Source: Allobosea lathyri (GTDB lineage: Bacteria > Pseudomonadota > Alphaproteobacteria > Rhizobiales > Beijerinckiaceae). Taken from it: a stretch of 64,000 nt of DNA. Below, piece by piece: positions 61,602 to 64,000 of the stretch. Position 1 is the first letter of the stretch, and each line of letters opens with the position of its first letter. The position numbers and the translations under genes were made by a program. Under the pieces are notes generated by a model that did no database searches, was not told the DNA's origin, and saw only the letters and a program-made list of their open reading frames with translations. Where the stretch lies: assembly GCF_900108245.1 (NCBI RefSeq), contig NZ_FNUY01000008.1, forward strand, positions 186,001-250,000. Reading direction: 5' to 3'.

Positions 61602-62416
61602 CTTGGCACTGCGCTCAGGCTGCGGGAAGGGTAGCGCAGGGCGACGTCGAACGGGTTGAGTTTCGCGCCAAGCGTTTCAGCCTCGCTGCGCAGGATGCTG
61701 ACGACGTTGGGGAGGCGTTCCTCGCGTAGTCGTTCCGCCAGCGTGCCGATGCTGAGCGCGGCGACAGCGCGCCCCTCTGCATCGAGAATTGGCACCGCGA
61801 CGCCAGCCATGCCGGGAATCAGGCCGGTGTTGAGATTGACCCAACCCTGCTGCCGGGCCTTGTCGAGCGCGCTGCGCAGGGCCGCTTCGTCGAGAAAGCC
61901 GCGGTCGAGCAGACGCGGGATGTTGAAGCGGATCACGGCGTCGCGCTCGGCCTCGGGCAGGTGCGCCAGCATGACGAGGCTGCCTTGGCCAAGGCCCAGC
62001 GGTACCTTGCCGCCGATATCGCCGGTGAAGGAGCGGATCGGGAAGGGGCCCTCGATCCGATCGAGACAGACCGCGTCATAGCCGTTGCGGACCAGCAGGA
62101 AGACCGTGTCGCTCAAGGTGGCCGACAGCCGCAGCAGGACCGGGCGAGCGAGATCGCGCAGGCCGCCTGCCTGCCCGGAGCGGGCTGCCGTGACGAAGAA
62201 ATCGAGCCCGAGCCGATAACGCTTGCCGCCCTCGACCTGCGAGACGAAGCCTTCCGCGATCAGGTCGCGCAGCGCCCTGTGGGCGGTCGGCTGGCCGCAG
62301 CCGGCCGCGCTCGCGATGTCCTTCAGGCGCATTCCGGCCGTTTCACCGGCCGCAAGGATGCGCAGCAGGCCCAGAGCCCGCCGCAGGCTCGATTGCGGCT
62401 CGCTGGATTGCGCCAT
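61598..62416 (-). CDS. IclR-family transcriptional regulator
   Basis: About 272 residues starting at the ATG at 62416 (AQSSEPQSSLRRALGLLRIL). Winged HTH with LKDIASAAGCGQPTAHRALR, then the effector domain (GLGQGSLVMLAHLPEAERDA, PGMAGVAVPILDAEG). Divergent from the ABC importer at 62597 and probably its regulator. A second, different IclR from the one at 51.4 kb. Confidence 0.92.
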   Translation of the reverse strand: MAQSSEPQSSLRRALGLLRILAAGETAGMRLKDIASAAGCGQPTAHRALRDLIAEGFVSQVEGGKRYRLGLDFFVTAARSGQAGGLRDLARPVLLRLSATLSDTVFLLVRNGYDAVCLDRIEGPFPIRSFTGDIGGKVPLGLGQGSLVMLAHLPEAERDAVIRFNIPRLLDRGFLDEAALRSALDKARQQGWVNLNTGLIPGMAGVAVPILDAEGRAVAALSIGTLAERLREERLPNVVSILRSEAETLGAKLNPFDVALRYPSRSLSAVPR

Positions 62417-62479
62417 TAGAGTGAAAATAACGAAACAGACATGAGATAAAAATTCCATATAGGAGAATAATGTCAATAT

Positions 62480-62500
62480 AAATTCTCTGATACGGAATTT
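62480..62500. promoter_or_regulatory. Inverted repeat between iclR and ABC genes
   Basis: AAATTC-N9-GAATTT (62480-62485 and 62495-62500) in the AT-rich divergent region. Possible IclR operator; short arms, so modest support. Confidence 0.35.
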
Positions 62501-62596
62501 AATGTTGACGGATTTGTGTCGCCCGGGTTCTCCATGAGCCATCGCAGTCCGGTTTTCCGTCCGTTGGGGAGGGAAGGCCTGCCGTCCGAGGTGCTG

Positions 62597-63670
62597 ATGG
62601 GCTTCCTGACGCTGCAATCGCTGAGCAAGGTCTATGGCGAACTCGCCGCGGTCGCCGATGTCGACCTCAGCGTCGCCAAGGGCGAATTCGTCTCGCTGCT
62701 CGGCCCCTCCGGCTGCGGCAAGACCACGACCCTTCAGATGATCGCGGGTCTCGTCGAGCCGTCAGGCGGCAAGATCACGCTGGACGGCCGCGACATCACG
62801 CATGAGAAGCCGAGCAAGCGCGGGCTCGGTATCGTCTTTCAGAGCTATGCGCTGTTTCCGCATATGACCGTCGCGGAAAACGTCGCTTTCGGGCTGGAAA
62901 TGCGCAAAGTCGCGAAGGCCGAGCGCGACCGTCGCGTCAAGGAAATGCTCGCGCTGGTGCATCTGGCCGCGCTGGCCGACCGCTACCCGCGCCAGCTGTC
63001 GGGCGGCCAGCGCCAGCGCGTCGCGATCGCCCGCGCGCTCGTCATCTCGCCGCCGGTGCTGCTGCTCGACGAGCCGCTGTCCAATCTCGACGCCAAGCTG
63101 CGCGAGGAGATGCAGTTCGAACTGCGCCGCATCCAGCGCAGCGTCGGCACGACGACCATCATGGTCACGCATGACCAGGCCGAGGCGCTCTCGATCAGCG
63201 ATCGCGTCGTGGTGATGGAGCAGGGCCGGATGACGCAGATCGACGCGCCGTACCGCCTCTACGAGCGGCCGGCGACGGCCTTCATCTCGTCCTTCGTCGG
63301 CAAGATGAACCGGATCGAGGGTGTCTGGCGCCGCAATGGCGCGTCAGGCACGGCCGAGGTCGCGGGCCTTGTCCTGCCGAGCGAGATTGTCGATTTCGCT
63401 GATGGGGCGGCTGTCGCGCTGTCCCTGCGCCCCGAAAAGATCGTTCTCAAGGCCCCCGGGCAGGGCGTGACCGACGGGCGCATCGTCAATCGCTTCTTTC
63501 TCGGCAGCTACTGGCTCTTCAACGTCGAGACCGCCATTGGCCTGATCGCCGTCTCCGTGCCCAATCATGGCGACGAGCCGGCAGGCGAGGGGGAGGCCGT
63601 CTCGCTCGACTGGGCGCCCGCCAGCCTCAAGGTTTCGGCATTGCACGCAGCCGCGGGAGCCGCCGCGTGA
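62597..63670 (+). CDS. ABC importer ATPase (PotA/FbpC-like, with TOBE domain)
   Basis: About 357 residues. Walker A GPSGCGKTTTLQMIAG, signature LSGGQRQRVAIARALV, Walker B LLLDEPLSNLD, H-loop MVTHDQAEAL; C-terminal TOBE region (LRPEKIVL). CUT/PotA-type ATPase for polyamine, Fe3+ or opine-like substrates. GAGG precedes the ATG at 62597; upstream in-frame starts exist at 62534 and 62516. The stop overlaps the permease GTG. Confidence 0.94.
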   Translation: MGFLTLQSLSKVYGELAAVADVDLSVAKGEFVSLLGPSGCGKTTTLQMIAGLVEPSGGKITLDGRDITHEKPSKRGLGIVFQSYALFPHMTVAENVAFGLEMRKVAKAERDRRVKEMLALVHLAALADRYPRQLSGGQRQRVAIARALVISPPVLLLDEPLSNLDAKLREEMQFELRRIQRSVGTTTIMVTHDQAEALSISDRVVVMEQGRMTQIDAPYRLYERPATAFISSFVGKMNRIEGVWRRNGASGTAEVAGLVLPSEIVDFADGAAVALSLRPEKIVLKAPGQGVTDGRIVNRFFLGSYWLFNVETAIGLIAVSVPNHGDEPAGEGEAVSLDWAPASLKVSALHAAAGAAA

Positions 63671-64000
63671 GCCGGTCGCGCACGGCGCTGACGCCCTGGC
63701 TGCTGGTCTCGCCCGGCGCGCTTTTGTTCCTCGGCCTCGTCATCCTGCCGCTGATCCTGACGGTGATCCTGTCGTTCCATGCCTATGACCACACCACGGG
63801 TATCAGGAACGAGTTCACGCTGTCGCATTACGCCACCGTGCTGTCGGACGATTACTATCTCGGCATCTTCTGGCGGACGCTCCGGCTGGCCGCGCTGACG
63901 ACGCTGATCTGCGCGATCATCGGTGCGCCGGAAGCCTATATCCTGTCGCGGATGCGCGATCCCTGGCGCTCGATCTTCCTGCTGGTGATCATCGGCCCCT
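63667..64000 (+). CDS. ABC importer permease (PotB-like), cut by the window edge
   Basis: Begins at a GTG overlapping the ATPase stop (GTGA). The visible 111 residues (LTPWLLVSPGALLFLGLVIL, then SFHAYD, FTLSHYATVLSDDYY, FWRTLRLAALTTLICAIIG) show the first three membrane segments of a PotB/PhnV-type permease. The EAYILSRMRDPWRSI stretch fits the start of the transport domain. 3' end beyond the window. Confidence 0.88.
   Translation, partial: MSRSRTALTPWLLVSPGALLFLGLVILPLILTVILSFHAYDHTTGIRNEFTLSHYATVLSDDYYLGIFWRTLRLAALTTLICAIIGAPEAYILSRMRDPWRSIFLLVIIGP

Overview
The window reads as chromosome of a high-GC alphaproteobacterium of the order Hyphomicrobiales. Codon use, FhuF/RhtX-type siderophore genes, a flagellar MotB-type remnant of the rhizobial style, a thiOSGE operon under a TPP riboswitch and dispersed GTCATCCCGG-type palindromes all fit; Bosea or a close relative is my guess, not proven. 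No rRNA, tRNA, CRISPR array, plasmid or phage replication gene was seen.

Layout. 1-6.4 kb: iron-type alcohol dehydrogenase with a divergent LysR regulator, then a siderophore uptake operon (TonB receptor, RhtX-like MFS importer, FhuF-like reductase). 6.9-14.5 kb: a type I secretion locus with a small peptide gene (53 codons, Pro/Arg-rich C-terminus), ABC exporter, HlyD adaptor, LuxR-type regulator and M23 peptidase in one operon, and a divergent RTX protein. 14.7-15.6 kb: a decayed IS1182-like transposase. 15.9-19.9 kb: an unrecognised four-gene cluster (coiled-coil membrane protein, TAXI-type binding protein, TagO-like protein, DsrE-like protein). 20.2-22.6 kb: a scrap region holding the 3' ends of an autotransporter, cheY and fliF, an intact fliH-like gene and a MotB/lytic transglycosylase chimera, best read as deletion scars in a flagellar cluster. 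22.6-29.3 kb: AraC regulator, large autotransporter, exported Ntn-type C-N hydrolase and an outer-membrane protein.

29.9-38.8 kb: a second type I secretion locus with a 1240-residue RTX protein, divergent ABC and HlyD genes, a LysR regulator and a frameshifted RTX C-terminal remnant. 38.8-45.8 kb: FAD-linked oxidase; alkaline phosphatase in an operon with a Zrg-like (zinc-type) ABC system; divergent PPK2 polyphosphate kinase. 46-48.4 kb: small genes, a cytochrome c whose haem motif is CAASH, and a PAS-GGDEF protein. 48.6-53.9 kb: IclR-controlled ABC importer with a divergent EthD-like/SDR gene pair and a perfect 17-bp palindrome between them.

53.9-59.7 kb: TPP riboswitch and thiO-thiS-thiG-thiE, facing a RuBisCO-like protein plus cupin operon that matches the gene pair of the MTA-isoprenoid shunt, whose product DXP is a ThiG substrate. 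60-64 kb: SelW-like protein, DUF3616 protein, IclR regulator and the start of a polyamine/iron-type ABC importer cut by the window edge.

Most noteworthy: the proline/arginine-rich peptide gene ahead of a dedicated exporter; the MotB-SLT chimera and cheY/fliF scar; the RLP-cupin pair next to thiamine thiazole synthesis; the four-gene 15.9-19.9 kb cluster; and at least four copies of one palindromic intergenic element.
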